DNA from: Utricularia gibba
Taxonomy: Eukaryota; Streptophyta; Magnoliopsida; Lamiales; Lentibulariaceae
Assembly (NCBI GenBank): GCA_002189035.1
Contig: CM007989.1
Coordinates: forward strand, 6,491,501 to 6,555,500
Length of the DNA stretch: 64,000 bases
Direction of reading: 5' to 3'
Notes under the pieces: generated by a model
What the model was told of the DNA's origin: nothing
Seen by the model: only the letters and a program-made list of their open reading frames with translations
Database searches by the model: none
Position numbers and translations under genes: made by a program
Shown: positions 36,809-49,816 of the stretch, one piece after another
How positions within the stretch are numbered: the stretch's first letter is position 1
How the letters are laid out: each line of letters starts with the position of its first letter

Positions 36809-38427
36809 CTATCTCTTGTATGGTTTGAGGTGGTACTCTTGGAATTCTGAAGCGAAGGATACTGATTCTTCCTCGAGCTTCTTCTGCAACCTTCTCCAAG
36901 TTCTGAGCATATCAGCTTGAATCAAACCACGGTACAATGTCTCAAAGGTGATCTTTTGTGGGAGGAATCCCTTCTCGATCATCTCAACGAAGAACATGCA
37001 CGCCTGTTTCCATTTCCGTTTCTCACACAATCCATGGATCAGTAACGTGTAGGCATCCAGATCAGGTCCAATCCCACTTTGCTTCAAATCATCCCAAATC
37101 TCCCAAACAAGCCCCATTTTGTCTAGCTTCAAAAACATTCCTAGCAGTATACAATACGTATGCAGATCAGGTGAAAGATAGACACCCTCCTTCATTTTCC
37201 TGTACAACCTTAGTGCACTATCGATCTCCCTTCGTCCCCTGAACTGCTTAAAGAAGCAGTTGTATGTTTCAGCTGTTGGGGTGATTCCATGATGGACCAT
37301 GTCATTCAGCAACTCCTCGGCATCATCCATCCTACCACAACAACAAAGACATTTTATTGCAGATGTGTAGGTCGCCAAGCTCGGCCAAATTCCTTTCTGT
37401 TTCATCATCATCAGCTTGTCTAGGCACAGCTGGGGCTTATGTGCCCGGGTATACACATGGAGCAAAATTGAGTAACTAGTGACATCAGGTTCCAAGCCCC
37501 GCTCACGCATTTCATCGAATACCATCTCCGCTTCCCTGATCACCCCGTCCAATCGACTATCGCAGTGGAGCTTAGCATGCCTGCAAATCCCATTCAACAG
37601 TACATTGTAGGTGACAACGTTTGCCTCGATCCCCCTCTCCAACATCTCCCCCAGGAACTTCTTTCCCATATCAGATTTCCCAACTTTGCACCATCCATAT
37701 ATCAGAATGGTGTACAACTTGGCATCCGCGTCCAATCTGTATTTCTCCTTGTTGAAAATCTCTACAGCAACTTTCACATACCCATACTTGCACAGAGTGT
37801 CCATCAGATAGCGGAATAGGAAACTAAACTGTGACTCGAACGCTTCATTACCAAGGATAACGCCGATGTCATAAAAGGCACGAATTGCAGTTCTGGTCAA
37901 CCCTGCGGCGACCAATCTTCTGATAAGCACAAAGAAAGTAGTGAAATCGGGCTTCGATTCATCGCCCTGGTTGTCCATCTGGAAAATCAGTTGCCACGCC
38001 GCGTCAAATTGTTGAACCCTACCTAAAATGTCGATCAGTATATTGTAAGCAGCAGTGTCCACAATCGCAGCAGAAGAGAGATGGCCATCACCCTGAGCGT
38101 ACTTGAAGAAGGCGAGTGCAATCTTCGAATGGTGACCCAGCCGGAGAAGGGTTTGTTGGATCAGAGAGGGGAAAGGCTGATACCTTGGATTTGTAGGGAA
38201 GATTCCATATGGTGAAACGGATTGTGGTGGCGGATTAGGAGTTGAGAAAGAGCGTCCGCTTCTGGTGATGGTTGGATGGGCCGAAGAGATGGTTTCGCCA
38301 TTACATCGCACGCTGGCGTATATGGGTCGCGTTCATCGGAATCGTGATGTGAGCGGAAGAACCTTAGGCGGGGTGCGGCCATCGCCGCCGTCAGACGAGG
38401 GCTGCGAAAGGGGATTAACGCCGGCAT
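36809..38427 (-). CDS. P-type pentatricopeptide repeat protein, organellar (one-base frameshift near N-terminus)
   Basis: Intronless, as is usual for PPR genes. About a dozen 35-residue repeats follow one another, for example VVTYNVLLNGICRHAKLH, DVTSYSILLHVYTRAHKP, LATYTSAIKCLCCCGRMDDA and DLDAYTLLIHGLCEKRKWKQ. There are no E or DYW domains, so P class: organelle RNA binding for stability, splicing or translation. The uninterrupted frame starts at 38311, but the family N-terminus lies in another frame from 38427: MPALIPFRSPR, then PEADALSQLLIRHHNPFHHM and ESSLQIQGIS. It joins the main frame if one base is added at the G run 38168-38171 (ISLSPSLIQQTLLRLGHHSK). That gives 539 aa. A start at 38382 is also possible. 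The target organelle is not certain; the basic N-terminus would fit mitochondria. Confidence 0.88.
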
Positions 38428-39212
38428 CCGCTTGCTTGTTGAACAGTGTCATTTACTTTCATTAGTTTATCGGAGAATTAAAATCCAAAATATTTTTTTA
38501 ATATTTTAAATATTTTAAAAACATTTTTATTCTTGAAGATAGCAAAATCGTATGCTATCACTCATTAAACGGCGAAGTTTGACTATGGTGACTCAAGTTA
38601 CAGTTATTACAAATAATCTAATCTTCAAGTTTCAAAATTATATTATAGTTACTTCAATTTATATTTTTTGTGAATAGTTTGATTCTAACTTATGAAATTA
38701 CATATTTAATCTTTGATACAATTATTTTGATTTTTTTATATATTTAACCTCTTATTTTAAATTTATCATTTCTGGTTATTCGTTGTATACTTAATCTCTC
38801 ATATTTGATTTACTTTATAAAAATTTTAAAAATTATTTGAATTTTCATTAAACAGTTTTGAGAACTTGAAATGTTTTTTTGTAATTTTGAAACTTTAAGA
38901 TTAGCCTCTTTATACTAACTGAAACTTGATCTGTTATTTTTGTAATTTTATTCTCATTAAATCTCAAAGATTGGATTAAGAATATAAAGTTATTCTTATG
39001 CTGGGCGTCATGAGCATGGAGCTACTTTGGCATGTCCGGTGACTAACCGAGGAATTGCACGAAACTGGCCCTGTGTATCAAGTCATTCCTGGACTGGGGT
39101 AGCTATTGAGAGACTGGGAAGTGGGGGCTTCGAGCATCTCAAAGCATTCAAGAAAACAGATACAGCCAGTTATTTACATCACAAGATGGTCTTCCTGATC
39201 ACAGCCTACCGC
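38428..39212. other. AT-rich spacer between PPR and CBSX3 genes
   Basis: PPR promoter side to about 38470, then AT-rich sequence to about 38990, then the CBSX3 3' UTR. No gene is seen. Confidence 0.45.
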
Positions 39213-40209
39213 TTAGTATCCTCCCTGAATGAATGCATTCAGGCGGTTCAGCTCATCCCGATGCTCTCTCACCACCGCACGTACAACATCGCCGATGGAG
39301 ACCATACCAATCATCCCGCTTGCATCGATCACAGGTATGTGCCTGATGCGGTTATCTGCAGATTAATTTACAGTATCAGGGCCAGAGCTGACAAACATGA
39401 AATGCACTTGTGGAGAGCAGAATTGCTCAGGGGCAGCAGCACCTGTCATGAGTTGCATTGCCTTCAGAACCTTGGTATCTGGTGATACAGTGATCAGCTT
39501 GTTCTGCAGTTGTTGATGGAGATCCCATCAAAGGATTCTCAGTCATTTTCAGGAAGACGACTACACAACAGTATGCTACCTACCTCTTCAGTCATGATGT
39601 CTCCAACTTTTGTGACCTTAGATGACCTCCCTTGTACAATGATCTTCCTGAGATAATCTGTAACAAAAAGTGTCATAATTTCATAGCATAAAGGGATGGC
39701 TAGAAGTTATCATAAAATACAGACTGATCTGATTCAAGGATGAAATGAGAAAAAAACAAACCTCTCTCAGTGATAATCCCAGCAATTGTCTTCTGCTCCC
39801 CAGGCTTAACAACCACAAGAGCACCGACGTTGTGCTGTGTCATCTGCAACACGAGAATGCAGCCATCCTCATTGTTAGCAGAGGCGCAGAAAAAAACTTT
39901 ATGGCTTGAAACTCAAAAGGAGTTCATATTGCAGGGAAGGATCCTTACAGACTTCACAGCATCATAAACAGTGTCATTTGTTGTGCACCAAAGCCAAGAG
40001 CCATCAGCATTTTTCCCTTTGTCTTTCAAAACATCAGATATCTTAGTGCTTTCAAAGCCATGCTCCTCGATCCTCGCCGCAGTGGAAGTAGATTCTTGGC
40101 GAGCAAAAAGAGAACGAGTAGCAGCAGCTGCAGGAGTCAGACGGATATGGCGCAAAATGGCATTCTTGACAACACTCGCATTAGAGAAAAGGGCTTGAAC
40201 TCCTTGCAT
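39213..40209 (-). CDS. CBSX3: CBS-domain protein CBSX3 type, mitochondrial
   Basis: Two-CBS-domain protein; in Arabidopsis CBSX3 sits in mitochondria and regulates thioredoxin o. Five exons in coding order: 39949-40209, 39762-39843, 39584-39657, 39443-39503, 39213-39355; total 206 aa, the same as the Arabidopsis length. Residues 1 to about 45 (MQGVQALFSNASVVKNAILR and on, rich in Arg, Ala and Ser) form a mitochondrial presequence. CBS1: SDVLKDKGKNADGSWLWCTT, AGIITERDYLRKIIVQGRSS. CBS2: VGDIMTEENKLITVSPDTKV, IRHIPVIDASGMIGMVSIGD. It ends LNRLNAFIQGGY. The frame is intact across all introns. An intron probably interrupts the leader upstream of 40209 (CTTGTCTGTAAATGAAAG context), and leader sequence seems to extend toward 40740. 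Confidence 0.93.
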
Positions 40210-41220
40210 CTTGTCTGTAAATGAAAGAAAACATCAGGGGCTTGTCAAGATATCACCGAATATCAGTTGAACAATATGCTTACACCAGAGCCCCTTACAA
40301 AAACGTCAGCATGGATATGTAACCCGACATGGGAGAACAGCGATATTTAATCAGCACCGAGATCTCTAAGATCGTTAAAAGCAAACTGAAATTTGGAGTC
40401 AGAGACGCAGAATTTCGAAAAACTTGAAGAAAGAAATCCGTGTAACAAAGTATCCCTTCCGCATCAAGGGAGCAGAAGAGGCAACAACCCATGTAAAAAT
40501 CCATACACATCGCCTAAACGCTAGGACGATATCGACTTCCAAGAATCATATTGACCTGAACTTCTCCACAAACACTTTTTTTTCCGTTCTCCATTTCCCA
40601 AAGAGGGCACCAGGAATCTTTCGCTTACTCAAAAAAATCAAGTATTTGCAACAACAAAATTGAAGAGAGAGTGAGCTTAACCTCCACCGGTTTCAGCAGA
40701 GCACCATCAACTGAATCAGTGATCCTACCTCTTCTACTCGAGCATTTATATAAGGACACACGTACACCAGAATAGGAAATCTGGGCCTCAACAGAGAAAA
40801 TAACATCAGACCCACAAATGAATTCCCCCTGGTTTTGGATAAGCATCCACGTACGAAAGATGCATTATCGATAAACAAACAAAAACTAAAACTTTTTCTT
40901 TTCTTTTTTTTTTTCTCCGACGAGGGGAAGAGTAAAGAAGACCGGCCGCCATTGGTGGTGTTTTGCTTTCAGGTAAAATAATTTACCAAATTATGTTCAA
41001 TTGCATTAAAAGCATTTATTTTTATATAAATAATGGAAATGAATGAACATGCAAGAAATTCATCTTCAATTAATTTAAAAAATGAATATAATAGAACAAT
41101 AGAATATAATAAAAAATTAATTATATATTTACATTAATAATGAAAATTATTAAAAAATAGTATTAAATTATTTAGAAAATAAATATATAAAACTAACACT
41201 TCACCCTCAAGGCTACAAGG
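40210..41220. other. CBSX3 leader/promoter and AT-rich spacer
   Basis: 40210-40930 is moderate GC, probably leader with intron and promoter. 40975-41200 is AT-rich and abuts the retrotransposon. Open frames here are not recognisable. Confidence 0.4.
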
Positions 41221-42320
41221 TGTAACCCTACACGATCCCAAACCTCATAACCAACATGGTAACACACAAGAGAGTTCATTTGAGGAAATATAGCAAGGTT
41301 TGGCCGAAAATCATTATAAGTATATACAACCTAAGTAGTTTACAACACACTTCACAAGTGAAGTATCTTTCCATCACAAGTATCAAAATGTCTAGTCACC
41401 TAACAACCATTGGGGAGGCACTCCCCACACATAGTTACGTCAATAACATAACACAATCCTAACAACTAGGGAAGGCACTTCTCGTGTCATTAGCGCTACA
41501 AGCGCTTGCTCAAAAACATGACTCTCGGCCACCCCAAGTCTCGCTATCCCATCGGCGCACCCTCCTCGGCCACCCAGCGGTAGACCCGGTGTTTGGACCT
41601 ACACACAAGAACATGTAAGGCGTTAGTTTTGTGGTAGGAGGAACATCATTCCTCATCTCAACCCCATCTCAGTCGTCACTCGTGTTCCCCTGCTCAAAGG
41701 CTCACGGCTTCCATCCCGCGGCTCTCCCGTATTGCCGGCAGACCACGTTCCCGACTGTGGGAAAGGCCCACATCGCCCCTACTCATATGAGCTCAGGCTT
41801 CCACGATCTCGGACAGACCCGAGTTGCCGCCGATGTTCGATCTTCACCGGCCCTGCCCGAAGGCTCCATTTGCTCGCCTAAACTGACGTTCAAGGTTAAA
41901 CCCCTTACCTTCGCCGCCTCCGATGACTCTTGCGCACTCCGCGTCTGTTTCTGCCCTGTTTGTGCCATCGTTCCTCACAGGTTGCGATTGATCTCCTCTC
42001 TCGGACATGTGGTCGAGCCCTAATTTCATCCCCAATTCAATTTAATGGGTTAATTCTTGAGGCGGGTCATGCGTGGAGACTATCCCTGCCCACGTCCCTG
42101 CCCAGCTGACTGACTCCCTTCCCCTCCTGCCATGTGCCTTGCATGCCTCCCACGCAGGTGGTGGTGAATGGTGCTAAGCCCACCGATTTCTTCCCACGCC
42201 GTGGTCACTATATCGCTTAGCCACACCTCTCACCCTCTCCTGTCGCAGTTGACATACGTTCAGCTCGTAGCAAGGGTTACCAAGACTCTTTCCACACTGT
42301 TCTAGCTCCCAGTCATTACA
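41221..42320 (-). repeat. 3' long terminal repeat of the gypsy element
   Basis: 1,100 bp, direct repeat of 46535-47659 with many substitutions and small indels. TG...CA termini. Confidence 0.9.
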
Positions 42321-42346
42321 TTACCCTCCCCCTCTTTTAGAAGGTT

Positions 42347-45300
42347 TCATCCCGAAACCGTACCTTTAAAGAGTTCAGGATGTTGTTGCCACATCTGTGT
42401 TTCCGTCTCCCACGTGGCATCCTCTAGTCCTAGGTTCACCCACTGTATCTTTAGCCATGTAATTGGCTTTCCTTGCTGCGTAGTGATCTTTCTTCCCAAA
42501 ATTTTCATTGGCCTCACCCTATAAGTGAGGTTGTCCCCTACATTAAACTCATCATTCCTAACTTCTCTTTCCGGATCTAGGATTTGTTTATGTAGTTGGG
42601 AGACGTGAAAAACATTGTGCATCCATGTGAACCTTGGTGGAAGTGCAAGTCAATATGCTACCATTCCTATTTTCTGCACGACCCGGTATGGGTCTATGAA
42701 CTAGGGTCCCAATTTGCCAAACTTCGGGCTCCTGGTTAATCCTCGTTAGGGTGACAACCGCAAATATACTGTTTCTCCTACTTCATATTGTAAGGGTCTC
42801 CGCTCTTGGTCTGCCCAGCTCTTTTGGCGGTCATGCACCACCTTCAGTCTCTCCCGAATGACTTTTACTTGTTCTCCATCTCTTCGATTTGCTCATGGTC
42901 GGCCAATGCCCGCTCGCCTACCTCGTCCCAATGCAGCAGGATCCTGCACTTGCGTCCGTACAACACTTCGTATGGTGACATCCTCAAGCTCGCTTGGTGA
43001 CTATTGTTGTACGCAAATTCCGCCAGAAAGACATTCTCATCCCAATATCCCGGAAATTCTACGGTGCTCGCCCGCAATAGGTCCTTTAAGGTCTGGATTG
43101 TGCGTTCCGATTGACCATCTGTTTGAGGGTGCATTGCAGTGCTCATAGTCAGTTTGCTCCCCATCGCCTTTTGCAGTGCTTGCCACAACCGAGACATGAA
43201 TCCAACATGTCTATTCGATACTATGCTTGTGGATACTCCGTGTAGCCTCACTACTTATGCGATGTACACTCGGGCTACCCTCACGATGCTCCATTTCGAG
43301 AGAATTAGGATGAAATGGGCGCTCTTCATCAGCCTGTCCACTACCACCCAAATAGCCTCATGTCCAGACCTTGTCCTTGGCAAGCCTATATCACGAAGTC
43401 CATTGCTATCTGTTCTCATTTCCACTCTAGTATCTCCAATGGTTGCAAGAGTCCACCGGGTCGTTGGTGCTCCGCTTTGATTCATTGACATACTTGGCAG
43501 CGACTCACAATATCTTTTTTCATTCCTGGCTACCAGTATGTGCCCCGAATGTCTATGTACATCTTTGTTCCCTTAGGGTGCATCCCGTATCTTGCTTCAT
43601 GAGCTTCTCGCAATATCAACTTTCTTAGTTGCTCTTCTAGTACCCATATCCTTCCATGTGCCATGATTAGGCCATCTACTTGTCTCGAAAAAGGGTCATG
43701 TCCGGCGCATGCCTTATCATAGATGTGGTGCTCTTTAGTGGCCTCTTGTGATCGTAAAATTCTCTCAAGTAGGCTAGGTTCCATTTAGACTATCGTCTGA
43801 ATCTCTCCTCTCCCCACTACTTCCAATCTCATTCTCTCTATATCTATCATCCTCTCTCAGGCTCCTGCCTAGGCCGTCTGGCACTATGTTCGCCTTGCCA
43901 AGGTGATAATTTACCCCTAAATCATAGTCCTTGAATAGCTCAAGCCACCTACACTTTCTCATGTTTAGCTCCTTCTATGTGAACACGTACTTCAAATTCT
44001 AATGGTCCGTATATAGTTCGCACCGTACACCGTACAAGTAATGTCACCATATCTTTAATGCAAAAATCATCATCACCATCTCAAGGTCATGGACCAGGTA
44101 GTTCCTCTCATGGTCTTTCAGTTGCCTAAATGCGTAGGCAATTACTTGTCATTCCTGCATCAATATGGCCCCCAACCCTTTCCCACTAGCGTCGGTGTAC
44201 ACTTCGTAATCCTTTCTAGCCTGTGATAGTGCCAAGACTGGTGCTTGTGTCAAGGCCCTCTTTAGCCAATCAAAGCTGCCTTGGCACTCTGTCCATTCGA
44301 ATGCTTGAATCTTCTTCAACACCTCCGTTAGGGGTCGTGCCTTCTCCGAGAAGGACTTAATGAATCTACGATATTATCCTGCCATTCCCAAGAAGCTTCT
44401 CACTTCACCCACATTCCTAGGTGTTGCCCATGCAGTGATGGCCTCTACCTTCTTCGGGTCTACTGCCACTCCCTGTCCAATGATAATGTGACCAAGAAAA
44501 CTGATGTTCCTTAAGAAAAATTTGCACTTGGTTGCCTTTGTATACAATTTCTTCTCCCGCAACCTTGTTAAAACCGTGCATAGGTGCTTCCAATGGCTGT
44601 CTCAATCTGACGATTAGACTAAAATATCATCAATAAAGACCACCTACGAAGTCGTCAACGAAGGGTTGGAACAACCGGTTCATTAAATCCATGAACGCCG
44701 TAGGCACGTTCGTGAGACCGAACGGTAGTACAACGAATTCATAGTGACCATATCTCGTCCTAAACGTGGTCTTTGAGATATCCTCCTCCCTAATCTTTAG
44801 TTGGTGATATCCCAAGCAAAGATCAATTTTGTAGAACACCATTGCTCCTCTCAATTGGTCAAACAAGTCATCGATCCGCGGTAGGAGAACACTATTGCTC
44901 CTTTTTCTTCATGAAGAGCACCGGTGCTCCCCAGGGCGATGCACTTGGGCGAATGAACCCTTTCTATGTCAGGCCTTCTAGTTGTATCTTTAACTCTTTC
45001 ATCTCAGCTGGTGCCATGTGGTACGGGGTTCGGGAGATCAGTTTCACATCTCCAATAAGTTCCACATGGAAGGTCACTTCTCAATCAGACATTTGTCACG
45101 GTAGTTCATCAGGGAGCACATCCTAGAATTCCCTGGTTAACTCCTTGACCTCATCCATCGGTTCCTTCTCTTTATTTTCAGTTAGAAATGCCAACAAATA
45201 ATACCGTTTTCCCTCGTCAACCTCCCCTTTGGGGTGATTCCCCATCGCTGGACTATACTCCCACTTTTGTCGCCACCGGTCCTCCAATTCGACTATCCAT

Positions 45301-46451
45301 TCTGCGCATCCAATCCTTGCTTGGTGTCGTCGGAGCCAATCCAAGCCTAGTATGACGTCGGAGCTCTATCAGATTAAACTCTATTTCCATTGCCCCTAGT
45401 TTCATCAGCATGTTGGTGTGCTTCTGTCTCCCATAAAGTATCCTACCCCTTGGTGTTCTAGCCTCGAATATTCGAACTAAGTCTTCACCCTTCAGTCACA
45501 CTTGTTGCACACACTCTTTAATGAAAGAGTGTGTAGCCCCAAAATTGAACAACACTATGCAATTAGTATCCAAGAGCAGGAGCGTACCTATAATCGCCTT
45601 GTCGTCCTTCTCAACCTCGGCCTTGTGTACCCCTCCTCCCACCTTTGGCTCTATAACGTTAGTCTCGATCTTTTGCTCGCTTACAGCGTATCTCTTCCCC
45701 GCACTTTGCCAATAGCCCCTAATTCGGATTCTACAAGTAGTGCTGCCCGAAGTAGCTCCTCTAAGTTCTCTGTTGCCACGGAGATGATTCGCTCCCTCAA
45801 GCAGGGTAGAAGGGTTTGCCGAAACTTAAGCGTCACCAGGCGTTTGCTGTCCATTAGTCCCGGGGCAAATCTCAGCAGTCCCTAGAAACGTGCATAGAAA
45901 TCGTAGACAGTCTTTCCGTTCTTCTATCAAATAGCCTCCAAATCCACTATCTTCTATGTCAACACTACTGCCGAATAGAATCTGTCGAGGAAACACTCCT
46001 TGAAGACTGACCAGTCAGCATCCACCCTCGTACTCACAATACTTCTCCACTAACGTGCTGCATCACCTAACAGGAAATCTATCGCAATCCTACCGCACTG
46101 CTCCTTTGGGGTATTGTGGATTCACATATTCTGCTCCAGTTCCATGAGCCATGCATCGTCCTCGTTCGAGGTCCCTCCACCGAATGTAGGCATCCTCCCC
46201 TTCTTGAGGTGTAGTAAATGCATACGCTCTTCCTCCTCAGGTGACTTCACAATCTCCATTCTGCTCGAGGAGGATCTCACCGCTGCAAGGATAGTTGCTG
46301 CTAACTTCTCCAATTCACCCTTAGTAGCAAAGTTGTCTACGTACTTAGCTGATCCCTTAGTACTCTCGTAGGTTTGTGGCATGCATCTCTCGATAGGGAA
46401 CTGCTCCCCCACACGCCGAGCTATCTCTATCTCATAAAAGTCAAACCACAC
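42347..46451 (-). pseudogene. Gag-pol remnant of the gypsy element
   Basis: Broken polyprotein read on the minus strand. Gag is near 46122-46451 (a frame containing DDAWLMELEQNM). Protease is near 45500-45560, where the expected D-S-G active site reads N-F-G (VLFNFGATHSF), so it is dead; the flank DVILGLDWLRRHQARI follows near 45330. The RT core is near 44600-44870 ([33 protein letters not shown], and VFIDDIL with both Asp kept, then a stop). RNase H remnant is near 43770-43960. Integrase is near 42865-43490 (SNRHVGFMSRLWQALQ, TAMHPQTDGQSERTIQTLKD, EFAYNNSHQASLRMSPYEVL). A chromodomain-like tail lies at 42347-42560 (WVNLGLEDATWE). Many frameshifts and stops, so it is non-coding today. Confidence 0.9.
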
Positions 46452-46515
46452 TTGTTAGTTCTAACTCCACTTACTGGGCGTTCCACGGTGCCTGGGAGGT
46501 TGCAACGATGGGAAA

Positions 46516-46531
46516 CCTGGCTCTAATGCCA
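46516..46531 (-). other. Primer-binding site of the gypsy element
   Basis: TGGCATTAGAGCCAGG on the minus strand, three bases inside the 5' LTR. It differs at two positions from the usual plant initiator tRNA-Met site TGGTATCAGAGC. Confidence 0.8.
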
Positions 46532-46534
46532 GAA

Positions 46535-47659
46535 TGTAATGCCCCACGTCCCCAAACCCCATAACGAGCATGGTAACGCTACTTTTCGGCCGTGCACAGA
46601 AGAGAGTTCATATGAGGAAATATAGCAAAGCTTGGCCAAAAATCATCATTAGTAGGTACAACCTAAGCAGTTTACAATACACTTCACAAGGGAAGGATCT
46701 TTCCATCACAAGCATCAAAACGTCTAATCACCTAGCAACAATTGGGGAGGCACTCCCCGCACATAGCTACGCCAAAAACGTAACACAATCCTAGCAACTT
46801 GGGAGGGCACTTTCAGTGTCATCAACGCTACAAGCGCTTGCTCAAAAACATGACTCTCTCCCACCCTAAGTTTCGGCTATCCCATCGGCACACCCTACTC
46901 AGCCACCTTAGCAGTAGACCCAGTGTCTGGACCTACACACGAGAACATGTAAAGTGTTAGTTTTGTGGTAAGAGGAACATCGTTCCTCATCTCAACCCCA
47001 TCTCGGTCGTCAATCAGTGTTCCCCTTCCCGAAGGCTTACGGCTTCCATCCCGCGGCTCTCCCGCATTGCCGGTAGACCGGGTTCCCGACCGTGGGAAAG
47101 GCCCGCATTGCCCCCCGCTCATACGAGATCAGGCTTCCACGACCTCGGATAGACCCGAGTTGCCACCGATGTTCGATCTTCACCGGCCCTGCCCGAAGGC
47201 TCCATCTGCTCGCTCGAACCAACGTTCAAGGTTAAACCCCTTACCTTCGCCGCCTCCGGTGACTCTCATGCACTCCGTATCTGTTTCCGCCCTGTTCGTG
47301 CCATCATTCCTCTCAGGTCGCGACTGATCTCCTCTCTCGGACGTGTGGTCGAGCCCTAATTTCATCCCCAATTCAATTTAGCGGGTTAATTCTTGAGGCA
47401 GGTCGCGAGTGGGTCGCAGGTGGAGATTGTCCCCTGCCCACGTCCCTGCCCAACTACCCAACTCCCTTCCCCCTCCCTTGCCACATGCCTCGCATGGGTG
47501 GTGGTGAGTGGTCTAAGCCCATCGATTTCTTCCCACGTCGTAGTCACTATATCGCTTAGCCATACTTCTCACGCCCTCCTATCGCAGTTGACACATGTTC
47601 GGCTCGTAGTAAGGGTTACCAAGACTATCTCCACACTATTCTAGCTCTCGGTCATTACA
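46535..47659 (-). repeat. 5' long terminal repeat of the gypsy element
   Basis: 1,125 bp, direct repeat of 41221-42320. It contains an extra 14-base stretch near 46582-46600 absent from the other LTR. Confidence 0.9.
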
Positions 47660-49228
47660 ATAAGGAGCCTAAAAAAACCTCACAAACCCTAATTTTGAAA
47701 ATAAAACCCAAAATTCTAAAAGCAGACACTCAACTTGCAAGTGATGAGTCACGGTTTTGCAATAAATAAGGTTAAGTATGATCTTGGTGGATTTCATCAT
47801 CTAAATACCAATGTTTTACTTCATTCCTTCAATTCAGAAAAAAAAAAACTATTCTAATTCATGTAGATTTTAATTGTATTGTTTATCATTTATTAATTCA
47901 TATTTTATTTTAACAATAATATACATAATTTATTTGCCACCTTCTCATACAAAAGTTATTATTGTTGATGTTCTTATGAATTATTTCAGTAATTGGATAA
48001 TTAAAAGCAAAGTATGTAATATTACAATTAACAATAATGTTTTATAATGATGTATGCATTCACATGTTCAAATATATCTTTTTAATATGAAAGATTTTAC
48101 CTATTGAAAGTCCAATATTTTATATTAGTATCTTAAATCTTTTGGTATAAAATAATTTTAATCAAATTATGATGTTTTATATCAGAATTTAAATTTTTGA
48201 ATTGTTTATAGGCTCATCTGATGGAATGGAAAGATAAAATAAATATTGTAATTGCTTAGTGGAAAAATGATTTTGGATTGTACTATTAGATGAAATTTTA
48301 TGTACGTAATATTATCTTCTATCTTAAAAGTTAAAGTTGTGTTTATGAAATATTAAAAATAAATAATAGTTTTCATTATGTTTTTACTATTGATGGAAGT
48401 TTGTAGTTGTAGCAAATACGTGATTCTTTAACTTATATTTATATGTTATCAAACATTATGATTCTTTTTAATTACTCAACCTCTAATCTTTTTCTTACAA
48501 AGTTTTGTAGATTTAAATAACTTTTGCTTTAGTTTAGATCCCAATTAGTGTGTCAGAACTATGGCTTTCAATATGAATGTAAAATTAGATAAGTATTAGA
48601 ATGAATATAATATGATAATAATATTAGCATATGTTTTAGATCTTAAATTCAAATTAGAGTTGATGAAATTTTTTTGTGTAATATTGCATAGAGATGATAA
48701 GAATTAAGACACATGAGAAAATTGAATGTCAATAAATCGTTAACTGATTTATAAATGAGTAATGTAATTTCAAATATAACATCTCAATTAATTTAAGTAA
48801 AAACTTCTATATCAAAATAGATAATATGTATATTGAAAATTCTGATTATATGCCAAAAATTATAACAACCATGTCACAGTTGGCTTCATTTAGAATGAAC
48901 ATAGTATCTCACTTTTTGGAAAAGTAGGATTTGGAAAAATACTTGTCAAATGATATTATTTGTTGTGATTTTAGTGATCCTAATATTGCATTAAAATTTG
49001 ATATTTTAAATTGATGGAAAATAAATAATATAAAATATCTAATCTTAGCCAATATTGCAAGATATATTTTGATTATTTCTATAATATTTATAGAATCAAA
49101 AACTATTTTTAGTGATTATGATTAAGTTATCAATGATTTTAGATCAAATTTATCAATTAAAATATGTAAGATGTTATTTTATACTAATGAAATATAAATA
49201 TATCTTGTAATGAATTTATATAATAAAG

Positions 49229-49289
<61 letters not shown>

Positions 49290-49816
49290 TAATATTTATT
49301 TTAAATATATCTAATTATTTTATTTGATAATAATTGTATTTTTATTAATAATAGCACATTAATTATTGAAGCAAGTGAGGAATAATGAGAAACAAATATG
49401 AGATATATATTTCACTTACAAATATATATTAATTTGTTTTATTTATTATTTATTTTTTAAGAACATGTTTGATACTAAAGTTTTATATTTAAAATTAAAT
49501 ATTTAAAATTAAATAATATAAATTTATTTTTAAAAAAATTAATTTAGAATATAAAGAATTATAATAATTGATAAAGACATAATGTTGATTTTGATTGGCA
49601 AATTCGTTTATTTTTTTTTTTATCACTTTAGAGATGGATAAGATGCCTTTGTTTGGGGTCAACATGAGATCGATCCCTGAAGCAAATTGAGAACCATAAA
49701 AAAAGCTATCTTTTCTGTGGAGGGCATCTTGGTGACTCCCATGATCTTGATCCCAAGCTCTCCTGCTGGCGAGGAAGCTAAAAAAACCATAGTTTTTTTT
49801 TTCTTTTTGTTGTGGA
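47660..49816. other. AT-rich intergenic downstream of the retrotransposon
   Basis: About 2.1 kb, strongly AT-rich, with an AT microsatellite at 49231-49287. 49620-49816 is the likely leader of the hydrolase gene. No coding content is recognised; it may hold old, unrecognisable repeats. Confidence 0.4.
49231..49287. repeat. Long AT dinucleotide microsatellite
   Basis: A perfect AT run of 57 bases, the longest simple repeat in the window. Length may be unreliable if homopolymer and short-repeat errors occurred. Confidence 0.95.

Larger units (their letters stand above)
41221..47659 (-). mobile_element. Complete but inactive Ty3/gypsy LTR retrotransposon (chromodomain-type)
   Basis: About 6.4 kb, transcribed right to left. 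LTRs lie at 46535-47659 (5') and 41221-42320 (3'); both begin TGTAA and end ATTACA. Inside the 5' LTR is a primer-binding site for initiator tRNA-Met (46516-46531). A polypurine tract (AAAAGAGGGGGAGGGTAA on the minus strand) adjoins the 3' LTR at about 42321-42338. The domain order gag, protease, RT, RNase H, integrase, chromodomain-like tail is that of Ty3/gypsy. Likely target duplication is CAAGG (41216-41220) and TAAGG (47661-47665), with one mismatch. The LTRs differ at roughly one base in ten by eye, so the insertion is old. Confidence 0.92.

Noticed and set aside
41221-42320. Open frames rich in Pro/Ser/Cys near 41631-42023 and 46965-47327 as a duplicated gene pair
   Set aside because: They are paired because they lie in the two LTRs of the same element.
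41221-47659. Host genes or a gene cluster inside this interval
   Set aside because: All open frames match LTR, gag, protease, RT, RNase H, integrase or chromodomain parts of one retrotransposon.
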